Counted from the first letter of the stretch, positions 35,495-44,243 are shown. The stretch is 64,000 nucleotides of DNA from Humibacillus xanthopallidus (GCF_006717145.1 NZ_VFQF01000003.1:186001-250000), one strand, 5' to 3'. Made by a program: numbers and translations. Notes: generated by a model from the letters alone, not told the origin.

Positions 35495-35978
35495 CCTCGG
35501 TCACCTCCTCCTTCAGGACGTCGGCCAGCCGCGCACGGGCCCGGTAGAGGTGCTGTTTGACGGTCGACTCGGACACCTGCAGCATCCGGGCGATCTCCAG
35601 AATCGGGCGGTCCTCCCAGTAGTAGAGCGCGACCGCTGCACGCTGCATTGGGGCGAGCGCGGCCACCGCCCGGGCCACCTCCGGATCGGGCAGTGACGGC
35701 TCGCTCTGCCTTGGCTGGGCGCGCAGCTCGCGACCGGGGCGGGACCGCTCACGGCCGACGTGGCGCACTGCCATCCGTACCGCGACCTTGCGGGCCCACG
35801 CCTCCGGACGCTCGTAGTCGGACACGGATGACCACTTCTGCAGCAGCTTGACGAACGCGTCCTGAGTGATCTCCTCGGCGACCGCGGGGCTGCCCACGAT
35901 GAGAAAGACGGTGCGGGCCACCGACGCAAACCGGGCGCGGTAGACCCACTCGTAGTCTTGCCGCTCCTCGTCGCCCAC
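35484..35978 (-). CDS. ECF RNA polymerase sigma factor (SigE-like family)
   Basis: A 164-residue protein from GTG 35978 with an upstream GGAGG. Region 2 is RARFASVARTVFLIVGSPAV followed by EEITQDAFVKLLQKW. Region 4 is RAAVALYYWEDRPILEIARM then LQVSESTVKQHLYRARARLA. It is the first gene of a minus-strand operon with the anti-sigma-like protein and two lipoproteins, which suggests an envelope or extracellular signal response. Confidence 0.92.
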   Translation of the reverse strand: MGDEERQDYEWVYRARFASVARTVFLIVGSPAVAEEITQDAFVKLLQKWSSVSDYERPEAWARKVAVRMAVRHVGRERSRPGRELRAQPRQSEPSLPDPEVARAVAALAPMQRAAVALYYWEDRPILEIARMLQVSESTVKQHLYRARARLADVLKEEVTEDVR

Positions 35979-36074
35979 CGGGCGCCTCCGATCTGCAATC
36001 GAGTATGTCCATTGCCGCGATGCGTCGACCGCATTACCGCAGAACCGGACGGGCGCCCTCCCGTCCGGCTTAAG

Positions 36075-36743
36075 TCACTTGCTGCCCGTGACGGCCGCGC
36101 ACACGGCCGAGACGAAGGTCTCGTCGCTGAGGACCTCTGGCAGCGGCGCGTCGACAAAGCGGGTCGTCTTCCCGGCAGCGGTCACATGGCCGCTGAAGGT
36201 GCCCACGGCGTCCGGAGGCTCGACCAGTCTGCCGACCGCGCGCCACACCGCGGCACCCTGGGAGGAGCGGATGTCCCAGAGAACACCCTCGGTGGTGATG
36301 GTGCGGGTCTGATCATCGCCGGGCACAGCGAACGGCTCCGAGAAGCGGACGTTGGTGCTGATCGTCGCCGTCGCAGGCCCCGTCGGCGACGTGCTGAGTT
36401 GGTCGATGTCGTTGGTGCGGAACTCCCGGTAGGTGTCGAGATAGTCCTTGTTGTAGTAACGCGTCTGAAAGCGGTCCGAGGTGCCGTTGGCCCATAGCTG
36501 GGTGTCGCCACAGGCAAGGTCGAAAGGCACCCAACCCGACGAGGTGTGGCGCTCGCCCTTGCAGACCGGCCCTTCCTGCTTCGTCTGGCACGACCACGGC
36601 TCGAAGGACGGGCTCAGCGCTGGCACCAGGCGCGACTCATCGACAGGCGTCGGCGCATCCGCCATCGCCGACGATGGGGTGCTCATTTGGAACAGCACGA
36701 GAACGACTGCGGCGACAACGCTGCGGCGGTGAAGTTGGCGCAT
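36075..36743 (-). CDS. Secreted protein of unknown function
   Basis: A 222-residue protein from ATG 36743 with a strong AGGAGGTAACCGTC site. The signal peptide is RSVVAAVVLVLFQMSTPSSA followed by MADA. The mature part has four Cys (SCQTKQEGPVC, LACGD, VCAAV) that could form disulphides. RTITTEGVLWDIRSSQGAAV and GRLVEPPDAVGTFSGHVTAA are its most regular segments. I do not recognise the family. It stands alone upstream of the ECF operon on the same strand. Confidence 0.75.
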   Translation of the reverse strand: MRQLHRRSVVAAVVLVLFQMSTPSSAMADAPTPVDESRLVPALSPSFEPWSCQTKQEGPVCKGERHTSSGWVPFDLACGDTQLWANGTSDRFQTRYYNKDYLDTYREFRTNDIDQLSTSPTGPATATISTNVRFSEPFAVPGDDQTRTITTEGVLWDIRSSQGAAVWRAVGRLVEPPDAVGTFSGHVTAAGKTTRFVDAPLPEVLSDETFVSAVCAAVTGSK

Positions 36744-36950
36744 GACGGTTACCTCCTGGAATGAGTGGCACCCACCCGGACGGACGGGTACTCGCCTCAC
36801 CCATGAACAGCCCACAACCTCATCCAGGGTTGACGCCGGGAGGCCACAACTTCACCTGTCGGACTTGCGGCAGGCGAGCGAATGCGGACTCCCGCGAGCC
36901 GGGCGTCGCGGCGACCCCATTTGACCGTCTTGTAGAAACGGGCGCGAGGC

Positions 36951-37208
36951 ATGCCGGCGGCGTCGGCGAATGCGGGCGCCGGTCCCGTCGGCGTGCTCGT
37001 CGGCGATCGGGTCGCGAGCGTGAACCGCCGGTACATCATCGCCATGATCCACCGCATGGCTGATCGGTACGAGGACGCGATTGAGGAGTTGCAGCAGGTG
37101 GTTGAGCTCGACCGGGCGATGATGCACCAGGACCTGCACTCGAACACAGCAATGCTCGAACAGGTACGCGCAGAACTGCAGCAGTATGGGCCGCGCACAG
37201 AGCCATGA
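36951..37208 (+). CDS. Short TPR-like protein, possibly a C-terminal gene fragment
   Basis: An 85-residue frame from ATG 36951. The C-terminal part, YIIAMIHRMADRYEDAIEEL followed by QQVVELDRAMMHQDLHSNTA, resembles a tetratricopeptide repeat helix pair with a heptad-like tail. The N-terminal 25 residues are low-complexity and may not be translated. It may be the remnant of a longer TPR gene. The rest of 36744-37534 shows only the REP-like repeat near 37317. Confidence 0.4.
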   Translation: MPAASANAGAGPVGVLVGDRVASVNRRYIIAMIHRMADRYEDAIEELQQVVELDRAMMHQDLHSNTAMLEQVRAELQQYGPRTEP

Positions 37209-37316
37209 TCTGAGGCGACACGAATGGGTCCCGAGGCACTTCGGTAAGTCGAGCCCGCGCTCCCACAACCGGGAATGACTCGCGGCGCTGTGACGCGTGC
37301 CCACGCGGTGGGCGAT

Positions 37317-37348
37317 AGGCGGCGGAAGGACACTGCCGCTTCACGGCG
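37317..37348. repeat. REP-like repeat, unoccupied form of the IS110 target site
   Basis: AGGCGG (37317-37322) is joined directly to CGGAAGGACACTGCC and a GCCGC-TTCAC-GGCG hairpin. In the three IS110 elements of this window the two halves, AGGCGG and CGG, are separated by the element. The sequence after copy A (41230-41255) is almost identical to the right half here. Confidence 0.8.
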
Positions 37349-37534
37349 ATGTGGGGCGGGTCCGAGCCGCCACTGCGGAATACCGAGGTCGGCTAGAGCG
37401 CGGAGGTTTCCTCGATGAGTAGCTCGAAGTGTTCCTCGTCGCCATCAGCGACTCGCCCGCCCGACCAGGCATTCAAGTCGAGGCCCTGCCTGACAGTGGT
37501 CGCTGTCTGCCTACCGCTGCGGAGCTGCGTCCCC

Positions 37535-38215
37535 CTACTGGCAGTTGAAAAGGCCGGGCTCCAGGGACTTCTCCGCCCTGTAGCCGCCGAGGGCTTGGCA
37601 CCTCGCCAACGTGTCTGTCCCCGGGATCTCCCAGACCAAGCCGACGCTCGGCAGCCCGTAACCGGACGCTTCCGTGCAAGCGGAGTCGCGGAAGAAGAGG
37701 AAGTAGGTGCCGTAGGTCGGGGCCTGCGGGTTCTCGCCGTTGACTTGGACATAGAGCGTCCCGAAAAAGGAGCCTCGATCGAACGCGAAGCACCCCGGGC
37801 GCGGCGTCGCGCCGATTGTCGTGGTGACGTCGTAGACGACGACGTAGCCGATGTCTTGCGGCTTGCCCTTGCTGTTGGTGGCGAGGGTGGTTCCACCGGT
37901 GCCGGTGCCCGGGTACGGGTCGCTGACAGTTTTGGTCGAAGACTTCAGGCACCAGTGCGCGTTCCACACGGTGTAGCTCGCGTCGCGGGGCGCGGTGATC
38001 GTGAAGCTGGGGCCGGTGATCGTCACCACCACGGGGGCAGATGCCGTGCCGCCGATGTCGGTGATCGTGTCCGGGCTGTCCGCCGCGGAGACCTTCACGC
38101 CGCCCGTGGGGCATTGGCTGACGGCCGATGCCGCGGTCGCCGACGGCACCGTCACGGCCGCGAGGACAGCGGAAAGGACGGCCGTGAGGAGCGCCGAGAG
38201 GATATGTCTGCGCAT
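37535..38215 (-). CDS. Secreted protein of unknown function
   Basis: A 226-residue protein from ATG 38215 after AAGGAGCGGGACCC. A clear signal peptide, ILSALLTAVLSAVLAAVTVP then SATA, is followed by a beta-rich mature domain (VVVTITGPSFTITAPRDASY, YVVVYDVTTTIGATPRPGCF). Six Cys suggest extracellular disulphides. ASGYGLPSVGLVWEIPGTDT lies near the end. The family is not recognised and it appears monocistronic. Confidence 0.75.
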   Translation of the reverse strand: MRRHILSALLTAVLSAVLAAVTVPSATAASAVSQCPTGGVKVSAADSPDTITDIGGTASAPVVVTITGPSFTITAPRDASYTVWNAHWCLKSSTKTVSDPYPGTGTGGTTLATNSKGKPQDIGYVVVYDVTTTIGATPRPGCFAFDRGSFFGTLYVQVNGENPQAPTYGTYFLFFRDSACTEASGYGLPSVGLVWEIPGTDTLARCQALGGYRAEKSLEPGLFNCQ

Positions 38216-38394
38216 GGGTCCCGCTCCTTCTGAACGGTCGGCGGCCGGCGGCCGGCTCATCTTCGTCACGTTACGGGCGACGCGTCCTGCTGTCTGCCAG
38301 TCGCTGGAACGGGCGCCGAACCACCGAGCCGGATGGCCCACCGCCACCCAGATGGACGCTGAACTGCCTGGCCGGCCGCCGTGGGGCGGCCGTA

Positions 38395-38586
38395 CGGCGA
38401 TCGCCAGCTCAACCGATCCTGCACACTGTGGTCCGGATCCGGATCCAGTACCAGCCGGCCACCCGCGACTACGTCGCCCGCCGCAGTGCGGAAGGCAAGA
38501 CCAGCCGAGAGATCAGACGATGCCTAGCCCGCTACGTCGCGCGCGACCTCTACCGTCTGCTTGAAAATGGCTCCGCAGCTGCTTGA
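38395..38586 (+). pseudogene. C-terminal fragment of an IS110-family transposase
   Basis: One frame of 64 codons to a TGA encodes ILHTVVRIRIQYQPATRDYV then ARRSAEGKTSREIRRCLARY and VARDLYRLL. This is the C-terminal end of IS110-family transposases, but not of the type present at 39.98 kb. No N-terminal part lies upstream, so it is a relic of an older insertion. Confidence 0.75.
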
Positions 38587-38845
38587 CGAAGCATAGGAGC
38601 GTCGCACGCCGACGAACCGCGGTTTTGAATGAGGGGGCAATGTCCCTGCGCCCACCGCTCCATGCGGCAGACCCCACACGGTGTGCCGCTCCCTTGACAT
38701 GGACACCGAGGCTGCGCCGGAGGCTTCTGCCGTGATGTTCGTCCAGTCCCAGCCGTCGTCTGAGTCCGGACACCACATCCGACGGTTGCGAGGAGTACTG
38801 GGTGACCCCGGGAAGAAGGCCGCGGTCTGCATGGTTGCGTCGGGC

Positions 38846-39619
38846 ATGAGCACACTTGTCGAGCGCACTATCGCGGCGCTGCGTGTCAACCACAACACCC
38901 TCGCCGCGCTGGTGCCGACGTTGTCCGAGGACAATCTGAGCGACCCCAGTGGGGCCACGGAGTGGAGCGTCGCGCAGGCGCTCTCGCACATCGGCAGCGG
39001 TGCGGAAATCGGCAGCAAGCCGATCGCGACCGCCGCGGGCGAGCGGGTCGAGGCTGAGGACAACCAGGCGATCTGGGCACGGTGGAACGCGTCCTCCCCG
39101 GCCGACCAGGCAGCCGAGTTCGTCAAACACGACGAGGCGTACCTCGACACAATCGAGGCGCTCAGCATCGAGCAGCGCGACAGCTTGATGATCGACCTGG
39201 GCTTCCTTCCCGAGCCAGTGCCGCTGTTGGTCGCGCTCGGCATGCGGCTCAATGAAGTTGCCAACCATGCCTGGGACGTCCGCGTTGGAGTCGACCCGTC
39301 GGCGACCGTGGACCAGGACTCTGCCGAACTGCTCGTCGAGCTCTTTCGCCGGCCGTTGGCCTTCCTGCTGGGGTTCTCCGCAAAGCCGGACGCGATCGAA
39401 CGGGAGGTCCGCCTGACGATCCCGGGCGGCGCACTCGAGATCACCGACGCGGTCACCGTGACCGACTCCCTCGATCATCCAACGGCCACGTTCGAGGGTC
39501 CGGCGGAGGCCGTGGTGCGGCTGCTCAGCGGACGGCTCGGCCCCGAACACGCCGCTGGCGTGACCGTGACCGGCAACGTCACGCTGGACGAGCTCCGGAA
39601 GGTCTTCCCCGGCTACTAA
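38846..39619 (+). CDS. Maleylpyruvate isomerase-like, mycothiol-dependent (DinB-fold) protein
   Basis: A 257-residue protein; ATG 38846 is preferred over in-frame ATG 38831. The N-terminal half (LAALVPTLSEDNLSDPSGAT, then EWSVAQALSHIGSGAEI, and MRLNEVANHAWDVRVGVDPS) is the MDMPI_N metal-binding four-helix domain with its His residues. The C-terminal half (GALEITDAVTVTDSLDHPTA, EAVVRLLSGRL) is the SCP2-like MDMPI_C domain. Such proteins use mycothiol or related thiols in isomerase or transferase reactions; the substrate is unknown. Confidence 0.87.
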   Translation: MSTLVERTIAALRVNHNTLAALVPTLSEDNLSDPSGATEWSVAQALSHIGSGAEIGSKPIATAAGERVEAEDNQAIWARWNASSPADQAAEFVKHDEAYLDTIEALSIEQRDSLMIDLGFLPEPVPLLVALGMRLNEVANHAWDVRVGVDPSATVDQDSAELLVELFRRPLAFLLGFSAKPDAIEREVRLTIPGGALEITDAVTVTDSLDHPTATFEGPAEAVVRLLSGRLGPEHAAGVTVTGNVTLDELRKVFPGY

Positions 39620-39767
39620 GCTGCGAGACCCTCCCCGCGGGTGGGACCTCGACAGGTCCGGAGTCCGCGGTGGCTCCACGGCTTGACACCGCCCACCTAC
39701 ACCCACGTCCTCAAATCGGCATCATGTGGGTGAAGCGTGGGCGCCCCTCAGGCGGCTGCTAGACGAT

Positions 39768-39982
39768 TGCCGACAGGATCGGTGTCTGGCCAGACTCGGT
39801 CCAGGTGTCCGGCGGGAGGCTCTTCAAGCGGCTGCCCACCCCGTTTGGGGTGTGGCTCTCTTCCGGTCTGCAGTCCGTCGGGCACCGTGACGAGGCGTGG
39901 CTCGAAAGGGGTCTGCCCAGCTCGTAGCAGCACTGCCCACCTCGCCGTCCCTGTCGGTTCGAGGAAGTGCAGGAGGAAGGCT
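39768..39982 (+). ncRNA. Candidate IS110 bridge RNA region, copy A
   Basis: This non-coding leader is conserved in blocks with the diverged copy C (TCTGGCCAGACTCGGTCCAG, GTCGGGCACCG, AGGGGTCTGCCCAGCTC). A stem at 39837-39852 (CACCCC-GTTT-GGGGTG) is replaced in copy C by another paired stem (CACCG...CGGTG) inside the same flanks. Such compensatory change is what a structured RNA shows. In IS110 elements this region encodes the bridge RNA that pairs with donor and target DNA; the exact ends here are not known. Confidence 0.6.
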
Positions 39983-41215
39983 ATGACGAAGGTGATCATC
40001 GGGGTCGACCCGCACAAGCTGTCGGCCACCATCGAGGTCGTCGACCGACACGAGAAGCTGCTGGGGTCGGGGAGGTTCCGTACGGATCAGGCCGGGTACA
40101 CCGCGATGCGGTCGTACGTGAAGACGTGGCCGGAGCGGGTGTGGGCGGTCGAGGGCAGCAACGGCGCCGGGCGTCCGCTGGCGCAGCGGCTCCTCGAGTC
40201 CGGCGAGCACGTCGTGGACGTTCCGGCGAAGCTCGCCGCGCGGGTCCGTCTCTTCGACACCGGCCACAACCGCAAGACCGACGCGCTGGACGCGCACTCC
40301 ATCGCGGTCGTCGCCGTGCGAACCGAAGGGCTGCGGGTCCTGCAGGTCGACGGGGAGCTCGAGGCGTTGCGGATGCTGTCCGACCGCCGCGAGGAGCTGA
40401 CCCGGCTGCGGGTCCAGACCGTCAACCGGCTCCACCGGCTCCTCGCCGAGCTGGTCCCGGGCACGGCGAAGAAGGACCTGACAGCGTTGCAGGCCAAGGC
40501 GATCCTCGCCTCGGTGCGCCCGCGTGACATCGCCGGCAAGACACGCCGCCGGATCGCTGCGGAGGAGCTGGCCGACCTGGTCGCGGTCGAGGCGAAGATG
40601 AAGAAGGCCACCGCCGAGCTCAAGGTCTTGGTCAAGGCGCGAGGGTCCCGACTGATGGACCTGCGCGGTGTCGGACCCGTTGTCGCGGCCCGGACGTTGG
40701 CTGACGTCGGCGACATCGCCCGGTTTCCCGACCGGAACCGGTTCGCGTCCTGGACGGGGACGGCGCCCTTGGACGCGTCCTCCGGTGAGCAGAACCGGCA
40801 CCGTCTCTCCCGGGCCGGGAACCGGCGGATGAACCACATGATCCACATCGCCGCGATCAGCCAGATCCGGCTCGACACCGACGGCCGCGCGTACTACCGG
40901 CGAAAGCTCGCCGCGGGCAAGACGAAGCTGGAAGCACTGCGCTGCCTGAAGCGCAGGATCTCAGACGCGCTCTATCGCCAGCTCGTCGCCGACGCCGAAC
41001 GAGCGCACCTGGCGGCCGCAGCTGACGTCGGTGGAACGCCTGGAACGGGCCCGGGAGGGCACTGCGGGGCGACTCAAGAATCCAGCGCGGTCGACCTGCC
41101 CCCGCACATCGACACTTCGGATCAGCCACTTCCCGGACCCGCGAAACCGACGCTACAACCGCCCCACTCCGCACGGAAGACCGCAAGCTCCAGAACGGAG
41201 TCGGCCACCCGTTGA
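39983..41215 (+). CDS. IS110-family transposase (recombinase), copy A
   Basis: A 410-residue protein from ATG 39983, preceded by GGAGGAAGGCT. The N-terminal RuvC-like DEDD domain has VIIGVDPHKLSATIEVVD, WAVEGSNGAGRPLAQRL and TDALDAHSIAVVA. The C-terminal Tnp20 domain has RGVGPVVAARTLADVGD, FASWTGTAPLDASSGEQNRH with the serine region, and RRMNHMIHIAA. The C-terminal 60 residues are low-complexity. This is the only full-length IS110 transposase in the window, so it may be able to act on all three elements. Confidence 0.95.
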   Translation: MTKVIIGVDPHKLSATIEVVDRHEKLLGSGRFRTDQAGYTAMRSYVKTWPERVWAVEGSNGAGRPLAQRLLESGEHVVDVPAKLAARVRLFDTGHNRKTDALDAHSIAVVAVRTEGLRVLQVDGELEALRMLSDRREELTRLRVQTVNRLHRLLAELVPGTAKKDLTALQAKAILASVRPRDIAGKTRRRIAAEELADLVAVEAKMKKATAELKVLVKARGSRLMDLRGVGPVVAARTLADVGDIARFPDRNRFASWTGTAPLDASSGEQNRHRLSRAGNRRMNHMIHIAAISQIRLDTDGRAYYRRKLAAGKTKLEALRCLKRRISDALYRQLVADAERAHLAAAADVGGTPGTGPGGHCGATQESSAVDLPPHIDTSDQPLPGPAKPTLQPPHSARKTASSRTESATR

Positions 41216-41229
41216 CAACAAAGGGGTGC

Positions 41230-41255
41230 CGGAAGGACACTGCCGCTTCGCGGCG
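41230..41255. repeat. REP-like repeat adjoining IS110 copy A
   Basis: CGGAAGGACACTGCC followed by the GCCGC-TTC-GCGGC hairpin. It is the right half of the target split by copy A. Related copies are at 37317-37348, 42190-42215 and 55967-55992. Confidence 0.8.
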
Positions 41256-41369
41256 TTGTGACGCAGGTCGTCGCGCGGGCATTGGGGCGAATAGATCAGC
41301 CGCATGCACGGGTGCGTGTCCACTTGCGTGCTAAACGTGGCAAGGGCGCCCCTCGAAGCGGCTGCTCAG

Positions 41370-42077
41370 TTAGGAGGCTGGGTCCTCAGTGGCGTCCCGC
41401 ACCGGAAACTCCACCAAGGCTTGCCCGGCAATGCGGGCCATCATCCAAGAGTCAAGCGCGGCTCCGGCGCCTCCGCCCAGAAGCGGCGTACCGCGGCCGA
41501 GGTTCCAGAAGAGGCGCTTGTTCACCCGTCGCAGCAGACGGAAGAAGATGGCCTTGTTGACCAGCATCAAGGCGCCCGGCGGCATTCGGCCCAGGCCGAT
41601 CCGCGCCAGCGTCCCTGCCCCGAACCCTTCTTTGGCGAGCACTTGGTCAGAGCGTGAGGCGACGAGGGTGAGCAGGACCGCGGTGCGCACCTCCGGTTGG
41701 CGCACATCGTAGCCACGCACGACGGCGATGGCCCCGACCAGGCGGGTGGCCACGAGGTAGAACTCGGCAAGATTCACCGAGAGCGCGACCGGCAGCGTCA
41801 CATTGCCGCCGACGCCGGTGAGGAAACCGCCCGCGGCGCTGAGGGCGAGGTGATCACGCACCAGGGCCTCGACGGCCTCCTCGGAATCATCGGCGTCACG
41901 CAGCGCGGCCTCGGCGACTCGGACCGCCGACCGGATCGGTCCGAGACCATCGAGCCCCGCGCCAAGCACCACGCGGCCGAGAGGGCCCGGATGCTCCTGA
42001 CTCGCCGCCCGCAGCGCCGATGCCGTGTGCCGCTTGGTGTCACCTGCCTTGGGCTTCAAGGAGTCCAGCCATCCCAT
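41370..42077 (-). CDS. EcsC-family protein
   Basis: A 235-residue protein from ATG 42077. AAGGFLTGVGGNVTLPVALS, FYLVATRLVGAIAVVRGYDV and RTAVLLTLVASRSDQVLAKE are the EcsC hydrophobic and conserved segments; RLLRRVNKRLFWNLGRGTPL and GGGAGAALDSWMM complete the family pattern. EcsC proteins are membrane-associated; in Bacillus the name comes from the ecs ABC transporter operon, but the role of stand-alone members is unknown. Confidence 0.85.
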   Translation of the reverse strand: MGWLDSLKPKAGDTKRHTASALRAASQEHPGPLGRVVLGAGLDGLGPIRSAVRVAEAALRDADDSEEAVEALVRDHLALSAAGGFLTGVGGNVTLPVALSVNLAEFYLVATRLVGAIAVVRGYDVRQPEVRTAVLLTLVASRSDQVLAKEGFGAGTLARIGLGRMPPGALMLVNKAIFFRLLRRVNKRLFWNLGRGTPLLGGGAGAALDSWMMARIAGQALVEFPVRDATEDPAS

Positions 42078-42189
42078 GCGCCCGAGTCTGGCAGAACCCG
42101 TGATCCCAGGCCCACAACCCAGGCCGGTTCTCCCCCCGGCTGCCAGGACAGTCATCCGAGTGGGTCAGACGCATGCGCCCGGCGGGCGA

Positions 42190-42215
42190 CGGAAGAACAC
42201 TGCCGCTTCGCGGCG
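42190..42215. repeat. REP-like repeat with GCCGC-TTC-GCGGC hairpin
   Basis: CGGAAGAACACTGCC plus the hairpin, differing from the copy at 41230 by one base. The preceding bases (GGCGGGCGA) lack the AGGCGG left half. A half GGCATAC element lies at 42284. Confidence 0.75.
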
Positions 42216-42342
42216 GAGAGACGCACGACCGGCTCGCGGCGGCGTGACTGTGGGGCGTGAGGATTAGTTCTGGTCGTAGCACGGCATACGCTGCCGGGGC
42301 CGGCGATCACCCGCGGGCACCGACGACCCGCGGGAGTGGACC

Positions 42343-43239
42343 ATGGCGTGGAAGCCCACCGAGATCACCGACCTGAGCGGAACGACCGCCATTGTCACCG
42401 GCGCCAACTCCGGGATCGGGTTCGTGGAAGCCAGAACTCTGGCCGACCATGGCGCCCACGTCATCCTCGCCGTCCGCAGCCTCGACGCGGGACGCGCGGC
42501 CGCCGCACGGATTGACGGCAGCACCGCTGTCGAGGCTCTCGACCTGGCCTCCCAGGAGTCGGTGCGCGAGTTCGCAGCGCGGATCGACCGCCCGGTCGAC
42601 CTGCTCGTGAACAACGCCGGCGTGATGGCGCCCCCGACGCGCCGGACCACCGTCGACGGGTTCGAGCTGCAGTTCGGGACGAACCATCTGGGGCACTTCG
42701 CCCTGACGGGTCTACTGCTGCCCGCGTTGCTGGCGGCTCCCTCCTCGCGGGTGACGACCGTGGCCTCACTGGCCCACCACCAGGGTGATGACCGGGTCGT
42801 CAACGGCAATCCGCCGCAGGACTACGACCCGAGGACCTCCTACGGCCGCTCCAAGCTGGCCAACCTGCTGTTCGCCCTGGAGCTCCACCGCCGGGCCACT
42901 GCCGCGGGATCACCACTGACGTCGACCGCGGCTCACCCGGGGGTCGCGGTCACCAACCTCGTCGCAAGCCGCGACGGCATGGGTGCGCGATGGGTCGTGC
43001 GCACCTTCGCACCGCCCCTGATGCGCCTGGTGCTTCCAGGGTCCGAGGGTGGAGCCGAGGCAGTCCTGTATGCCGCGACGGTCGCCGCACCGGGCTCGTA
43101 CAGCGGGCCCCAAGGGCCCGGTGAGGTCCGCGGCAAGGTGGGCCCAGCGAAGCTCAGCCCGCTGGCGGGCGACCCCGACCTCGCCCGCCGACTGTGGACC
43201 CGCAGCCAGGAGCTCACGGGCGTGGCGTTCGACCTCTGA
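42343..43239 (+). CDS. Short-chain dehydrogenase (protochlorophyllide reductase/retinol dehydrogenase-like SDR)
   Basis: A 298-residue SDR from ATG 42343. The cofactor motif is TAIVTGANSGIGFVEARTLA, the mid motif LLVNNAGVMAPP, and the active site SYGRSKLANLLFALEL (Tyr, Lys). FGTNHLGHFALTGLLLPALL is typical of the WW-oxidoreductase/retinol dehydrogenase-like branch. The substrate is unknown. It stands alone on the plus strand downstream of the EcsC gene. Confidence 0.9.
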   Translation: MAWKPTEITDLSGTTAIVTGANSGIGFVEARTLADHGAHVILAVRSLDAGRAAAARIDGSTAVEALDLASQESVREFAARIDRPVDLLVNNAGVMAPPTRRTTVDGFELQFGTNHLGHFALTGLLLPALLAAPSSRVTTVASLAHHQGDDRVVNGNPPQDYDPRTSYGRSKLANLLFALELHRRATAAGSPLTSTAAHPGVAVTNLVASRDGMGARWVVRTFAPPLMRLVLPGSEGGAEAVLYAATVAAPGSYSGPQGPGEVRGKVGPAKLSPLAGDPDLARRLWTRSQELTGVAFDL

Positions 43240-43241
43240 TG

Positions 43242-43586
43242 CTAAGACCGGCCCGAGCGCCAGCGGCCGTCGCCAGGCACGGACGGGGTCGCATTGGGAA
43301 CCGTGGATCCCAGAGACTGAGAGCCGTACTCGGTCTCTGCTGGCGTGTACATACGGGACGATGTCCGTCGTGGTCGTCGTTCGGGCAACTCAGAAGCTGA
43401 TGGCGCGCCTCGCCGCCCCTGCAGCGTCGGCCGGTGGCCTCGGCCAAGTCTCGGAGGAGAGTCGGCGATTGCATCGGCGAGCGAGCGCATAAGTCGACCC
43501 TGGGCCGCCAGCGGGTCGCCTCCCTCGCTGTAAGCCTTCTCGAATCGGTGGAAGAAGAACGCAGCATCGGTCACGGTCACGGTCAC
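43242..43586 (-). pseudogene. Possible decayed small gene
   Basis: The minus-strand frame begins VTVTVTDAAFFFHRFEKAYS and then GGDPLAAQGRLMRSLADAIA, which looks coding, but then turns into low-quality arginine-rich sequence. A second frame continues more plausibly (LLRDLAEATGRRCRGGEARH), as if a frameshift had occurred near 43440. The family is unknown. The remaining bases to 43917 hold no gene I can support. Confidence 0.3.
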
Positions 43587-43917
43587 ATTGTGCGCATGGC
43601 GCGTCCGCCCGTCTGCCGGTTGTCAACGCAAACTCTCAGCAGGATCGAGCGGAACGCGGCATGTCAGGACGTCGCGGACACCGCCGTGGTGGGCGCGCAC
43701 GGACAGACCGGATCCCCACGGTCACCCCTGGTCGTGGGCGACGTGCGTGGCGCGGTACGTCCCCTGCATCAGACGGTCGCCTCCCCCCGGCGCAAAGACG
43801 CCCGGCCGTGTTGCATAACTCGCTCATAACGGGCAGGACCGGTCGCTAACCTGAAGAGATCCCGTAGGTGTCGAACGTCGGGCATTCGCCCCAGCCGAGC
43901 GGTAGGTAGGAGGCCGG

Positions 43918-44205
43918 ATGACTCTGCTGCTCGTCGGGTTCACCGGCTTCGTCCTTGGCGTCGCAGCCATCATCTTCGGGCGGAGTCTTCACGCACGCGA
44001 GGTCGCTGGCCGTCGCAGTGGAGTCGACGACGTGCTGGAGAAGTTCCTCGACTGGTACTTGCACAAGGTGCTGGCCCGGTCGTGGCGGATCCTGACAGGG
44101 GCCAACTCGACAACCGGTGAGCGGGTGGCGGAGGCTGGCAGCATCATCGCCGGTCTCGGCGTCGTCGCCATGGTCGCCGGAGTCGTCCGTCTGGCCTTGG
44201 CCTAG
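43918..44205 (+). CDS. Small membrane protein, DUF6199-like length, unknown function
   Basis: A 95-residue protein from ATG 43918 with AGGAGG just upstream. The first helix is TLLLVGFTGFVLGVAAIIFG and the second is AGSIIAGLGVVAMVAGVVRL. A cytoplasmic loop (VDDVLEKFLDWYLHKVLARS) lies between them. The family is not recognised; the resemblance in size to small DUF proteins is not evidence of a role. It converges with the metallopeptidase gene. Confidence 0.7.
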   Translation: MTLLLVGFTGFVLGVAAIIFGRSLHAREVAGRRSGVDDVLEKFLDWYLHKVLARSWRILTGANSTTGERVAEAGSIIAGLGVVAMVAGVVRLALA

Positions 44206-44221
44206 GGGCAGCCTGTTCGTT

Positions 44222-44243
44222 GGCCAGCCAGTGCGTGCTGGCC
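44222..44243. terminator. Bidirectional hairpin between convergent genes
   Basis: GGCCAGC (44222-44228) pairs with GCTGGCC (44237-44243) in the 40-bp space between two convergent genes. Confidence 0.6.

Larger units (their letters stand above)
39756..41229 (+). mobile_element. IS110-family insertion sequence, copy A (intact)
   Basis: About 1,474 bp, lying between the target halves AGGCGG (39750-39755) and CGGAAGGAC (41230 onward). There are no terminal inverted repeats and no target duplication, as usual for IS110. The right end carries TTGACA (41212-41217), and the left end starts CTGCTAGACGAT. It has a non-coding leader of about 225 bp and one transposase gene. Copy B is nearly identical. 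The exact core bases shared with the target cannot be resolved to the nucleotide because GG/CGG occur on both sides. Confidence 0.88.
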
